Part shown: positions 35,722 to 46,790 of the stretch, in pieces
How positions within the stretch are numbered: position 1 is the first letter of the stretch
Layout: every line of letters begins with the position of its first letter
NCBI RefSeq assembly: GCF_018446385.1
Contig: NC_056002.1
Span: 33,032,636-33,096,635 of the forward strand
Reading direction: 5' to 3'
DNA from: Zingiber officinale
Lineage: Eukaryota > Streptophyta > Magnoliopsida > Zingiberales > Zingiberaceae
DNA: 64,000 nt
Made by a program: the position numbers and the translations under genes
The notes under the pieces: model-generated
The model's input: the letters and a program-made list of their open reading frames with translations, nothing else
What the model was told of the DNA's origin: nothing
Database searches by the model: none

Positions 35722-36993
35722 TGTTGGATCGAGATCGCGCTAGAGGGGGGGTGAATAGCGCTCGCGGCTAAATTGTTTGAATTATCGGAATCGTTCGATT
35801 TCAAACGTACGAGTAAATGCAGCGAAAATAGAAAAGACAAACACAGACAGAAGAACAAGGAGGATTTACTTCGTTCGGAGCCTAAGGCGACTCCTACTCG
35901 AAGGCCCGCGATCCTTGATCGCTTCCGGTGGGCAACAACTATAAGCTCGATAAGAATTACATGTTGAAGTACAATAAATGACAATAAATAATTATACCGA
36001 CGACAAAGAAATGAAGATCCGGAGCTCCTGGTCGTCGGGCACAAGTAGCAGCACTTCGAAACGTTGTTTTGAGCAGCACGTAGCACTGGAATCACTTGAA
36101 ACTTGATATATTGAAGTGCTGGTCGAAACCCCCTTATAAAGGGTGTTCAAGGCGCCTTGAAGGCTGTTCAAGGCGCCTCCATGCTGCCTAGTCTTCCGCG
36201 TGGATCAAATCTGATCTGGTCGAACTTCATCCCTTTAAGGCGCCTTATAGCCTGCTCAAGGCGCCTTCCAAGGCACCTTATACTTCCATGAAGGCGCCTT
36301 CAATGAACTTTCGTAGCCAGGTCAGCCTTTGCACCCGAGGCGCCTCCAAGCTCCATGGAGGCGCCTCAGATACTGTTCATCCGAGGAAAAACCCCATTTC
36401 TTTGTACCTGCAGGATGTGTTAGTCCCAAACAATATCCTGCAACACAAAGTTAGCATAAATAACAGAATTAATATGATAAGAATTGTTATGACAGTTTCC
36501 GGACTGTCCGGGTCTGACTTCGGATTTTCGACCGGAAACCCTAGGTCGACCCGACGCCTACTGTTCCCTCTACGGGGAACGCGTCCTCACCTACTCCACT
36601 CAGGAGATTTACCTGTTGTCAGTCGATCCTCCAGATCGACTGGACTTTTGTTCAGCACTCGACGCTTCCGGACTTTCTGCTGGATATCTGCTTCCCGGCC
36701 AGTCCAGTCTTTCACTTGGTTCGCGACACCAGGACTTTCCACCTAGGGTTACCACCCCCTAGGACTTTTGCTTGAAGCCATCGACCTGCCAAGACTTTCC
36801 GCATAGGGTTACCACCCCCTATGACCTAGGGTTACCACCCCCTATGACCTAGGGTTTTCACCTTTGCCCAACGGCAGTTAGGACTTTCCTGAAAGCCTCA
36901 AGCAGACTTGTTAGATTACAAAACGCCTTAACTTTGAATCCTATGCCATTATCAAAACACGAGTTCGATCGTCGGATGCTTCCCGCACCAACA
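35722..36993 (-). repeat. 5' LTR of the SIRE element
   Basis: 1272 bp, direct copy of 26887-28069 with extra GGCGCC-rich sequence of about 90 bp. A GATACCAATTGTTGG junction marks the primer-binding-site side. Confidence 0.93.
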
Positions 36994-36998
36994 GAATA

Positions 36999-38890
36999 GT
37001 CCATTGGTCTTCTTCTTTAGCGGAGCCACTTCTTCTGCCGAGAAAACTTTCTCGGTTCCTTCCGTAATTAATGCATTCACTTCTTCTAGAAATTCTTGTT
37101 GCTGCTCCTTTTGAAGTAACCTTTTTAGGTCCAGATTTTCTAATTCCAGAGCATCAACCTTTAATCTTAACTCTTCATTTTCAGTATCCAACTCCATTTT
37201 GTCTGCTGAGAAATTTCGCAAGAGCTCTTCTTGTCTTAATGAGAATTCTTTCTTTTGTTGCTCGATTTGGAGGTCTGTCGTGGCTTTAGCAGCTTCTATT
37301 TCTTGTTGAAGTCTGGTAATTTTTGCTTCTGCCCATGCTATATAGGTCTGTTGCTCTTGCATAAGGCTGACTGGGTTATATGGTATTGGTGTTGAACGCT
37401 GTACAGGTATAGTCATATCAAAATAATTACTTGTGCACATACCACATGATGTGATTTTGCATATGCTGCAATGGATGCAGTGCTTCTTCATTGTTTCTCG
37501 TTTGCAACAGTGACACCGTTTATAGGGTGGTGGTATCTCATCATTAATCATCCATATATGGTTGCAATCATGTTGTTCTTTTGAGATTCGTACCATTGGT
37601 TGCCAGCCACCAGTTTTCCCTATCATGTAGCAATTTCGTTGTTCTATAAAAACAAATAATGATTCTGTTGCAATAGTAAGTACCTGCTGGTCCTCCCCTT
37701 CTGAGAAGCTATAGATCGCATCAGACTGGTCATCTCCTTCTTGAACAGACATTATTTCATATTCTTCCGGGAGTTCTAGTGCTTCAAATATTGCAACTCT
37801 TTTTACATTCTTGTATTCCCGGGGGCAATCTCGGGCAAAATGCCCTTCTTCTCCGCAAAGAAAGCACTTGCATTTTTTGTTTTTGATAAGATGTTTTTTC
37901 TTCTCTATTCTTGTGTGTGACTGATGCGGCTTTCCTTTGTAGGTTGTAGATCTTCTTACTCCATACTTTCTTCTTATATCCTGATAGCAGCCTGGGATTG
38001 GTATCTGGCTACAGAATGACAAGTCTTTGAGGGATCTATTGAAAGTTGCCTTCTTGCATTCTTCTTCAAGGTATTTGTAAGTAAATACTACCCGAGGGTG
38101 TACTCCTATTGTATTTCCTAGATACATTTCCTCGAAGGCTACTTTTATTCTTCTACCGAGATCTCCAGGAAGTTTTAGCCAAAATTTTTCGGATAATTCT
38201 GGCCCTGTAAATAATTGTCCTGTCTTGGCTGCAAGATTCATATATTCATTTATAAAGGGTATAATATCCTTTATTTAGGGGCATGTTAATCTTTCTAAAT
38301 CTCTGTATGCCCTATCCTGCATGTCAGTGGACCCTTGAAAGGGGTCTTCAAGAATAAATACCCTTCTAATTTGAGAGATTATGTTTTACGTACCATTGCG
38401 ACCTTCTGCTGATTTTACTAGATCTTGATATTCATTTGGGAAGGTCATTCGCCATTGGATCCAGGTCAATCTTTCAGCTTCTCCCAGCAGATTTTCGATG
38501 AAATCTGCTTTATCTTGAGTGTCTGCAAAATTTTGTAGGGCAACTACGTTCTTGGTGATTGCTTCCCATCGGAGGAAAACATCCTCAATCTTTCCCAGCT
38601 GGGTTGGTAAAGTAAGGATTGCTCCAGTATGCTGTTGGGCGGACGGTAAATCTCACCATTCAGATTTATTATCTTTCTTGAAGTTCCCATTTCTTCTGAT
38701 ATTAATGTCAGGCTCAGCTGCTATGCTTATAGGTTCAGGTTTGGGTCGCCTTTCCGTTGGAGGATAACCAACCGAGTTCATGGTAGCATCCGTAGGAGGC
38801 CTATACTGGGAAACTGCTTCTTGAGAATAAATGTGCTCCGATATTTGTTTCAGTTGCGGGTATTCCATTAACCATTCGGGTTCATCGGTG
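36999..38890 (-). pseudogene. Viral coat protein, Cys-rich domain and coiled coil (fossil)
   Basis: Badnavirus coat-protein residues (FWLKLPGDLGRRI, FTYKYLEEECKKA) are followed by a CCHC knuckle CFLCGEEGHFARDC near 37840. A second Cys-rich region (CHCCKR-HCIHCSICKITSCGMC, about 37430-37520) is the type badnaviruses carry after the coat protein. A coiled coil rich in Q, E and L follows (about 37060-37350). Would package viral DNA. Region ends at the SIRE insertion. Confidence 0.9.
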
Positions 38891-39504
38891 GTGCCAGCGG
38901 CAACAATATTTTGAGCTTCAGTTTCAGTTTCATCAGGTTGTTGTTTAGCTTCAGGTTGTTCAGCTTCCTCCTCCTCTCCACCACTTTCTGCTGCGAAAGG
39001 GTTAGTAAAGTCTTCCGAAGAGGTTCATGTAGGAAGGGAGTTGAAGGGTTGTAAAGTTAAATACTGTAAATAAGCAATGTAATCATCATCATCAGACTCA
39101 TATGCCTGGGTGTCTGAGATGGTCATGCAGAGATAATCAGGAGAGTGGTTGCTAGCCGTTTTTGGTAAAGATTCCAGTTGTCGTTGTAATTCTGCTCTGT
39201 ATTTTCTAGAATCTCTAAGAAGTCCATGAGTCTTTTCAAAACTGTATTGGTAATCATGCCACCGAGGTTCATCTAGTATTTCTTCTCTAATGAGTGCTTG
39301 TCGAGCTTTGCGTCGAACTTCATAGTTTATATTTTCTTCTTGCTGTGTTGTGGCTCTTCGTGGTTGGTACTCAATATATTCACGGTCATCAATATAACTA
39401 GGATAGGGTGCCACACAGTAGTCATATGGTGCTGCACTTGATGTACTATCATCGCAATTAGGACAACCTTCACAGAGTGGGTTTGCCTTGTCATCTTTGC
39501 ACTG

Positions 39505-39905
39505 ACTACTTGTTGAACCAAAACCTCTATCTTGCCGCTTTGTTTTGCCGAGGTCATGAACTTGAATGGTAGGAGAAGTCTTGCAGCATTCTAAGATTAA
39601 TTGGGCAATACGTTCTCCTTCTGCAAAATCCATGTCATCATCAGAATAATTATATACAAGGATTTTGATTTCACCTCAGTAATCTGAATCAGCCTCCAAT
39701 TATCATGCCTCTCATGGCATAGCTGGATCTTGGTGCTATTCTGGCATAGGTACCTTTGGGTGTTTTAATGCTTATGCCTGTGTTTAACATAGCCTGCCCA
39801 TATGGTGGAATATGGTAGTTTTGACTTACAGCAAGATCATATCCCGCAGAGCCTTCAGTCCTTCTTTGTGGTAGGACTGCTGTGCTAGTAAGGCATTTGA
39901 CATAT
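39505..39905 (-). pseudogene. Viral dUTPase domain (fossil)
   Basis: All five dUTPase motifs can be recognised in order: SAGYDL (motif 1), APRSS (2), a DSDYRGE-type motif 3, GERIAQLIL (4) and RGFGSTS (5). The enzyme breaks dUTP to dUMP and keeps uracil out of DNA. It lies between movement protein and coat protein. From memory, dUTPase is absent from most badnaviruses and reported in only some; that should be checked. Downstream (38990-39490) is an acidic, Tyr-rich linker. Confidence 0.85.
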
Positions 39906-40935
39906 AGTATGTCTTCTTCTTCGTCCGCTAATAGGACTGCAATTGTATGAGCTCTTTCTTCGTCTTCATCATCACTTCTTGCTTGTATTAGTGCTGATGG
40001 AACTTGATAATTTTCAAAATGTAATGAAATACGACCATCTAGGAGGTTCCTTGTAGTTACCTCAGTAGGTTGTCTTGGAATATTGATGGTGGATTGTCTA
40101 ATAATCCAATTTTGTCCGAGTACATCTCTTATGTTGTATCGTCGTCCAGGAAACGCCCTTATTCCACTATTTGCTAGATAGTCGACGACGTTTTGGACTT
40201 CATAAGCGAAGCCCACATTTGGTGTATTTGAGAGCTTTCCAACTAATCGTCTTGTAATTAGTAGGTTAGCTTCTCCATTCTGCCATGTTTTGTATCCCCG
40301 AGCAAGGATGGATATTTGAATATTCTTGTAAAAATCAGCGATTGTTAACATAGTATCGGGTATTACGTAGATTAGTTGACTTCCGTGTGCTAAGTCAACT
40401 TCCATTGTTGCAAAAATGGCTTAATCCCCCTGCCACCTATTATCTCTGAAAACTATAAGGACTAGGGTTCCTTCTTCTTGTCGATGCAGAATCTGAATTC
40501 TTACTTGGATGACTCCTATGTGGATAAATCACATTCCACTTCATTGCAGTTGATTGAAGCTTTCTGGCTATATAAAGGTTCTGTCTACTTGATTTGTTGT
40601 TACAAGTATAGCTTCTTCATAAAGATGGGTGTATACCCGGTGGTGTACGTCGTCCTGTCTGAAATGATATAAGACTTCCGCAGGGACAATTGTAGCCCTT
40701 TCCTGCATAGAAAGTCTTAGATGTGCCTGAGGGTCTAGTTGTTGTTCTAGAGACCGATTGTAATTTCTTCCACTTATTATTTGTGACATCCTTTGTAGTC
40801 TTCGTTGTTCATTATACCGCCTTCGTTGATGTTGGCGATAATTTCGAACTTGGTCTTCAAAAAGAGGATTCTCTTCTGTCTCTGTTCTCCTTGTAATTGT
40901 AGTTACTGGAGGATCTGCAAATGTCCTCATCACTT
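39906..40935 (-). pseudogene. Viral polyprotein N-terminus and movement protein (fossil)
   Basis: The right end (about 40568-40935) has the N-terminal badnavirus ORF3 pattern (ENPLFEDQVRNYRQHQ, RSLEQQLDPQAHLRLS, IVPAEVLYH). The left part has the movement-protein pattern (YVIPDTMLTIADFYKNIQ, ARGYKTWQNGEANLLITR, NTPNVGFAYEV, TTRNLLDGRI). Would open plasmodesmata for virus spread. Confidence 0.9.
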
Positions 40936-40939
40936 CTTT

Positions 40940-41290
40940 ACTTGTTCTTTGAAGAGATCGTATGGGTCCTTGAAAACGTGAAGCTTGCCTTTTCCTTCCC
41001 TGGGCTTCTCCTGAATTGATAAACTTTTAATTTTGTCAGATAAATTCTTGATTACCTCTTCAGGGAGATTGGTACTAGAGATTGACTCTTTTGCTTCAAG
41101 CTTTTTGATACGCTCGTCAAGCGCTTCTAATCTTTCAAGTATTGTTACCAGAAGTTGTATTTGAGTATTGGCTTGTTTGATGGCCGCTGTTGTTCCGGAT
41201 GTAGGGCCTTTGTGATCAACTGGTCGGACAAACCCTAGGCTGGGTGCTTCGATACCTCAGCTAGACCTCCTACCTGCTGAATCCTAGTTT
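40940..41290 (-). pseudogene. Viral ORF2-like coiled-coil protein (fossil)
   Basis: The - strand reads GFVRPVDHKGPTSGTTAAI, then a heptad-like region (TILERLEALDERIKKLEAKE) and a basic end (GKGKLHVFKDPYDLF). Badnavirus ORF2 has the same plan and virion-associated role. The right edge of the viral fossil is placed here; 41291-41647 shows nothing further that I recognise. Confidence 0.65.
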
Positions 41291-41647
41291 TCTTATCATA
41301 TACCAGTGCAAAGCATTTTTAAAGTAGAAGTTGAGCCAATTTCTTAAATGGTCATACATTACTTGGTTTTCTTCTGAATATTACAATGATTCAATTGGTT
41401 CAATTATACTGGTTTATAGAAGGCCTACATCATAAGACAAATAATAATATGGTATGATAATATCTTTCATTAACATGAAGCCGCAATATCACTGGGCAAT
41501 TTCAGAGAAGCCAACAATCATGCTACCAAGTGATGCATACCATCACACTAATATGTGTCTCACATATGATGGAAGCTTACAATTGAATGCAATCAATTAA
41601 CTACCATTGCCATAACTCAAGTTACAATGCAACCAAAGAAATGCACC

Positions 41648-44082
41648 TCACCAGTAGTCTCCACAAGAGCAAACCCCATCTTTGAAATGGTGGAACCTAG
41701 TCCTGTCTCTCAACACAATCTCTCTCTCAAACACCTTCGAAGCCAACTTCATGAAAGAGTGACAGTCTTCACAAATCCTAAGATTCTTTGCTATACGAAT
41801 ACAAGAACCTCTTGTAGAGTTGATGAGTCCAAGAGAAAGAGCCAGTTTCTCACTATGCAAGAGAACAGCTTCCCTTTTCTCTTCCTCTTCCAAATCAACT
41901 AAGACGGCCTTTGTGTCGGGAGAATAACCCACAAGTTCTAATTCCTTTACAACTTCATCCAACGTTCCATAAATATCACTTGATCTTGGATGAGACTTAT
42001 CTCCCATCATAAACTCATGAACATGACCATTAAGTTCGATCCAACTAAATCCTGCTTCCTTCAGTACCCCTTTATTCTTCATTAACTTCCTCACCTGCAT
42101 AACATCATCCCACCGGCTAGCTTTAGCATATATGTTAGACAGGAGCACATACGCACCATCATGATCTGGGTTGAGCTCTAGTAGCTTCTTTGCCACAAGC
42201 TCTCCAAGCTCAATGTCGCCATGGATCTTGCAAGCTCCTAATAGAGACCCCCAAACCACCACATTTGGGGCAAATGGCATTGACTCTATCAATTCAAGTG
42301 CTTCTTGTAGAAGTTTGGCGCGTCCAAGGAGATCCACCATGCAGCTATAGTGTTCGTGCTTTGGTTCAATGTTGTAAACATCAACCATGGATTGAAATAT
42401 CCTGCGACCCTCTTCAACTAAGCCTGTGTGACTACAAGCATATAACAAGCTGATAAATGTAACTCCATTGGGCATGATCCCCTCTGCAACCATTTGATCA
42501 AAGAGAGCTATTGCAGACCTTCCATTTCCATGCAATGCAAATCCAGTGATCATGCTTGTCCATGTAATCACATTCTTACCAGTTATCTCATTAAAAACTC
42601 TGCATGCATCAGCCAATCTTCCACACTTGGAATACATGTCAATCAGAGCATTCCTTATTGACAAAACATGATCAAACCCATTCCTGTTCACAAAGATATG
42701 AACCCCTTTGGCTTGATCTAAAGCACCCAAATTAGCACAAGCAGAGATGACGCTCAACATGGTAATTTCATCAGGCTTCACACCCAAGAGTTGCATCTCG
42801 TTAAACAACTTGAGAGCTGTATTTGGCTGGTCACTCTCAGCATACCCTGATATCATTGCAGTCCAACACACAAGGTCCTTATCGGTCATCTGGTCGAAGA
42901 TATTTCGTGCAGTTTCGATCTGGCCAAGCTTGGCATATGCAAAGAACATTGCAGTCGATGCTACTTGATTTTTAGGCAACATCTCATCATACAAACTCTG
43001 GGCAGTGTCAATTAATCCACAATTTGCATACATGCTGATAAGTGTGCTATGAAGGTAGGCATCAAAGGAGATGTTAGATTCTAGGATAAATGAGTGCACT
43101 GCCTCACCCAGCACCAAATTTTTAGCCCGCCCACATGCTGACAGAATGGTAGCAAGGATCACCGTATCAGGAACTACGCCAGAGCTTCTCATTTCATCAA
43201 AAAGCAGCAGAGCTTCATTGTAGCAACCACTCTGACAATAGCTGCCGGTTGGTTTCAGAAAGCAGAAGAGGGAATTCAGTTATTAAATCATCTACTGGAA
43301 ACAAGATATACGTAAAATTTAGACCTTAATTCTTACCAAGAGAAATGGAGGAAACCTAGAGAATCCTATTTGGAGTGAATGATTGACTTTAACAGGAGGT
43401 TAACAGAATTAAATCGAAAGAATTCTTTTACAAATTAGCAGCTGTTTCCGAGGACATTTGGTGTGCAAAGAAAGAAAGAGCCTACTTACCCATCTAGCAT
43501 GACGCTCCACGCCACAAGGTCCCGATGAATCATTCGGTCGAACACCCCGCGGGCATCCGCGGTCTGCCCAAGCGCCGCGTACGCACCCACCACCGCTGTT
43601 TGGACGAAGGCGTCCGCGTCGAACCCCATCTTGGCGGAGAGCCCATGCACCTCACGAACCACCGCGCTCGTCGTACCTCGACACTTCGCCGCTGCTCGAA
43701 GAACCGCAGGCAAGCTGAAGCGGTCGATTCCGATGCCAGCCCGGCGGAGACGACCATAGGCGGCGAGTGTCCACCGGGGGTGGGCTGCGCGGGCGAGGGT
43801 GCAGAGCGAGCGGTTGACTAGTGGTGAGCTGGAAGCGTGGTAGTGGATTAGTACGGAGAGGACGTAGTCGAGCGAGGACGAGGAAGGGGAGGAGTAGGAG
43901 GCGTCGAGGAGTCTGGAGACGAACGAGGCCGGGAGGCGGAGGCCAGAACGGAGGATTTTAGCGTGGATTTGCTTCAAGTGGGGGAGAGCGGTAGCGGTGA
44001 GGATGCGGTGGTGCAGTGGCGGCGTCGGCGGCGGGGGGTTTTGCCGGAGAGCGGCGGCGAGTGGCTGTGTAACACTCTCCAT
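41648..44082 (-). CDS. Pentatricopeptide repeat protein, PLS class with DYW domain
   Basis: Likely edits specific C residues to U in chloroplast or mitochondrial RNA: PPR repeats bind the RNA and the DYW domain is a cytidine deaminase. Two exons: 43490-44082 (ATG at 44080-44082) and 41648-43241, intron 43242-43489 with GT-AG; 728 aa. Several PPR repeats are visible (e.g. NALIDMYSKCGRLADACRVF). Then an E region, PG box (GYSPD), HSEKLA (zinc and catalytic HxE), CEDCHSF, and the final CSCGDYW. The N-terminus is short, basic and Pro-rich; an organelle signal is plausible but not proven. Exon 1 is very GC-rich, as common in monocots. PPR genes with an intron are less common than intronless ones. 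The viral fossil lies 0.36 kb downstream. Confidence 0.93.
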
Positions 44083-44199
44083 ATCCGCCAAAAGCAGAGC
44101 CTTTGAATTTAAAGGGCTTTTTGTCCTTTCATCAGGCCTGCGAATAAAATCCAGCCCACCAATTAAAATACATAAGCTTAGTTGCGAATAGAATTGTGC

Positions 44200-44220
44200 C
44201 ACGTGTAAATATTCCACGTG
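44200..44220 (-). promoter_or_regulatory. Two G-boxes upstream of the PPR gene
   Basis: CACGTG at 44200-44205 and again at 44215-44220, 15 bp apart and about 120-140 bp before the start codon. G-boxes bind bZIP and bHLH factors and are linked to light and stress responses. Function here is inferred from position and sequence only. Confidence 0.5.
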
Positions 44221-44224
44221 GAGA

Positions 44225-45118
44225 ATTCTAATCGTAAATATTGCGTAAACCCTATTGCGTAGCCTCACGTAGTCTTGCCAGTGAAGGGAAGCCAAAGCAA
44301 GAAAGAATGGCAAAATTTTAAAAAAGAGCGCAAGCACCGTTTTATAATGTATAAAAAATAAATTAATTAATTTGATAAAAAAAAATAAACATAAAATATT
44401 TGTATATTAAAAAATCTTTTTCAATTTATCAAAATCAGTTGAAGATAATCAAAATTACTATAAAATTATTAAAATAAACTTTATAACAGCCATTAATTAA
44501 TCACTCTACTGTTAGAGCTAGTTGTGATGAGCACTATGAATTTAATTATATTAAAATAATTAAGTCAAATGGATAAAAACAAAACATATATATATATAAA
44601 TTCTTTACGACGAAAATACCTGAGGATATCCAACTTTTTATGACTAATACCGAAGGGATATGACTAATTTGATCGCACGAGATTTTTTTATTGATCAATC
44701 AGATAAATCAAGAAGTGCAAATAGACTTGCCTCGGCTGGATCTGGAACGAGCCAATTACCCAGGTTATATTCGACGGATCCTTTTTATATTTTTTATTAG
44801 ATTTTTTAATATTTTATAAATGTTAAAAAGAAATTATTGGTGCCGAGACTTAAACCTGAGTTAGGCATTCAATATCATAACCAACTAGACTATCATTATC
44901 AATGTTTTTATATATTAGTTAATTATTTAACTACTAATACATCATTTTTTTATTATATTATTATTTTTAATAATTAAAAGAAAGTAATAAAGATGTTTAT
45001 TTATTTATTTATTAGTTAATTTATAATCATTGGTTGATAAACAATTTAATGTATTAAAAATTATTTAATAAGTAATTAATAATTTTCTTTATCGTAGCTT
45101 AGCTTATACGGGTTATAA
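44225..45118. other. Intergenic, AT-rich; holds a tRNA-like fragment
   Basis: Mostly AT-rich with a (TA)n run near 44588. Apart from the tRNA-like piece at 44840-44893 I see nothing that codes or that I can classify. Confidence 0.5.
44840..44893 (-). repeat. tRNA-like, SINE-like head
   Basis: On the - strand TAGTCTAGTTGG (44881-44892, box A like) is followed, about 24 bases later, by GGTTTAAGTCTCG (44844-44856, box B like) and GGCACCA. The spacing fits an RNA polymerase III internal promoter. It does not fold as a normal tRNA by eye and has an AT-rich tail on its left, so a decayed tRNA-derived SINE is more likely than a gene. Confidence 0.4.
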
Positions 45119-46790
45119 TGAACCTATCTTAAAGATAACGTAATGGTCAAAGTTAAGATAAAGTGAGAGTCGAAGTCAGAGTAGGGGAATGCCACCCAGA
45201 TGTCTTTGTTGATCGTCCCGCGTTAAAACTCTGAGGTCCTACCCAAGTGGCTACCAAGTAGGACGTTCGGATAAAGCCGATCGGACATAAAACCGATCAG
45301 ATATAAACACTCTAGTATTCTATGCTGAAAGTCAGGGAATAACGTACCTGATGAGTCAAGTGGTCGACCAAGTGCAAGAGAACATGACCAGGTGAAAATC
45401 TAATCAAGCTCTAAATGCATAGGTCTCACACAAGTCTCAGTATAAAATTGATCGGATGAAGGTCGATCGAACACAAGACTATCTGTGTACACCCGTCCGA
45501 GTAAAGACTGAGCAGACTTAAAGACACTTGGTTTCATACAAGTCTTAGTATAAGATCAGCCGGATGAAGACCGATCGAACACAAGGTTGTTTGTGTACGC
45601 CCGTCCGGGTAAAGATCGGGTGGACTTAAAGGCACTTGGTTTCATACAAGTATTAGTATAAAATCGATCGAATGAAGGCTAATCGAACACAAGGATGTCT
45701 GTGTATCCCCGACTGGGTAAAGGTTGTGCGGGCTTAAAGACACTTGGTTTCATATAAGTCTTAGTATAAGATCAGCCGGATGAAAGCCGATCAAACACAA
45801 GGTTGTTTGTGTACGCCCGGCCGGGTAAAAATCGGGCGGGCTTAAAGACACTTGGCCTTATGAAGTTCTTAGTAAAAGAGCAACCGGACTAGGGTCGATC
45901 TAACGCAAGACTCTCTATATACGTTCGGCCGGATAAAAACCGAGCGGGCTTAAAGACACTTATCCTTAAGAAGTTACTTAATTTCATCTTGTTTCCAAAA
46001 TAAAACTCTAACATACATAATCTACCATGTAACTTCTTGAATGAACCTTCGACATACTGTGAGCATTTTATTAATCGCTGAATAGATCTTTGTGGTACTT
46101 AACATATGAAAGCGCAGATTGATACAATGGGGCGCAATACGGCCGGTCTTATGGACTAGCCGAGATACTATGACAGAATACAGTGACAAGCAATACGACT
46201 GGCCTTGTGGACCGACCAAGATACATTTAGCAGACGAATAACCAATAACATTTTAACAACCTGACATAATTGTCAAGAAATATTCCTTTGGAAGTTCCTT
46301 CGGAATTTATCTGGTTTCCCATTGGTGATTCATCTATAATGACATCTCCCTCTAACGACTTCAGAAAAGATTTAAGTTATAAAGGACAAAAGAGGTACAT
46401 TTATGGATACAAAAAAGATTCCTCGGAAGCTCTTCGGGAAACTACCTAACAAACTTTGACACATGAAGCCACCTTATGGTCACGGAGATCGTGAGAGGTG
46501 GTATAAAAAGGGAGGCTCCTCTCCGTTGACGAGGGACACAATTTTCGCATCTGAGACCTTCATTCGCACATCCACTGTTGTTCTTCTCCCTCGAAACTAA
46601 CTTGAACGTCGGAGGACCTTGCAGGGGATCCCTTCCCTGGTCTTTGGTCACTAACGCTTTGTTGGATCATCTAATTGTGCGCAGGATCGTTGAGAAGCTT
46701 CATCCCATATCGGAGAGCCCACTATTCATCAACAAACTATCCACCTGAGCCAGCGTGCCATCTCCTCAACCTTCAGACAGGATCAGTGGC
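45119..46790 (+). mobile_element. Ty3/gypsy-type solo LTR (fossil)
   Basis: Starts about TGAACCTATC at 45119, has five tandem units, a TATA box at 46502-46508 (TATAAAAAGGGAGG) and a CTTGAACGTCGGAGGACC phrase near 46611, then ends near 46790 (CAGGATCAGTGGCA). Layout matches the LTRs at the two window edges. No coding part follows. Borders are estimates and no target duplication was confirmed. Confidence 0.55.
45415..45990 (+). repeat. Tandem array, about 118 bp unit, five copies
   Basis: Each unit contains ATACAAGTCTTAGTATAA, CGGATGAAGACCGATCGAAC, GTTTGTGTACGCCCG and CTTAAAGACACTTGG. Copies start near 45425, 45533, 45651, 45748 and 45858. Confidence 0.85.

Larger units (their letters stand above)
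26887..36993 (-). mobile_element. SIRE-lineage Ty1/copia element, nearly whole
   Basis: 5' LTR 35722-36993, primer-binding site 35704-35719 (TGGTATCAGAGC on the - strand), gag, integrase, RT/RNase H, purine tract 28071-28081, 3' LTR 26887-28069. A 5 bp duplication GAATA flanks it (26882-26886 and 36994-36998). The LTRs differ by a few percent by eye plus one length difference of about 90 bp, which suggests an age on the order of a million years. Almost all parts are present; it is broken by a handful of breaks. It sits in the viral fossil between coat protein and protease. Confidence 0.95.
24590..41290 (-). mobile_element. Endogenous badnavirus-like pararetrovirus (fossil), split by a SIRE element
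   Basis: Read from right to left: ORF2-like coiled-coil protein, badnavirus-type polyprotein N-terminus, movement protein, dUTPase, coat protein with CCHC knuckle, Cys-rich domain, protease, RT and RNase H. This is the gene order of genus Badnavirus (Caulimoviridae), with a dUTPase added. Without the nested SIRE element (26887-36993) about 6.6 kb of virus remains, close to a whole coding region. No LTRs flank it, as expected for this family. The outer ends are estimates. It is broken, with roughly ten breaks, and is older than the SIRE insertion. Confidence 0.9.

Noticed and set aside
44840-44893. Functional tRNA gene
   Set aside because: Only box A and box B-like parts are present; the stems do not pair.
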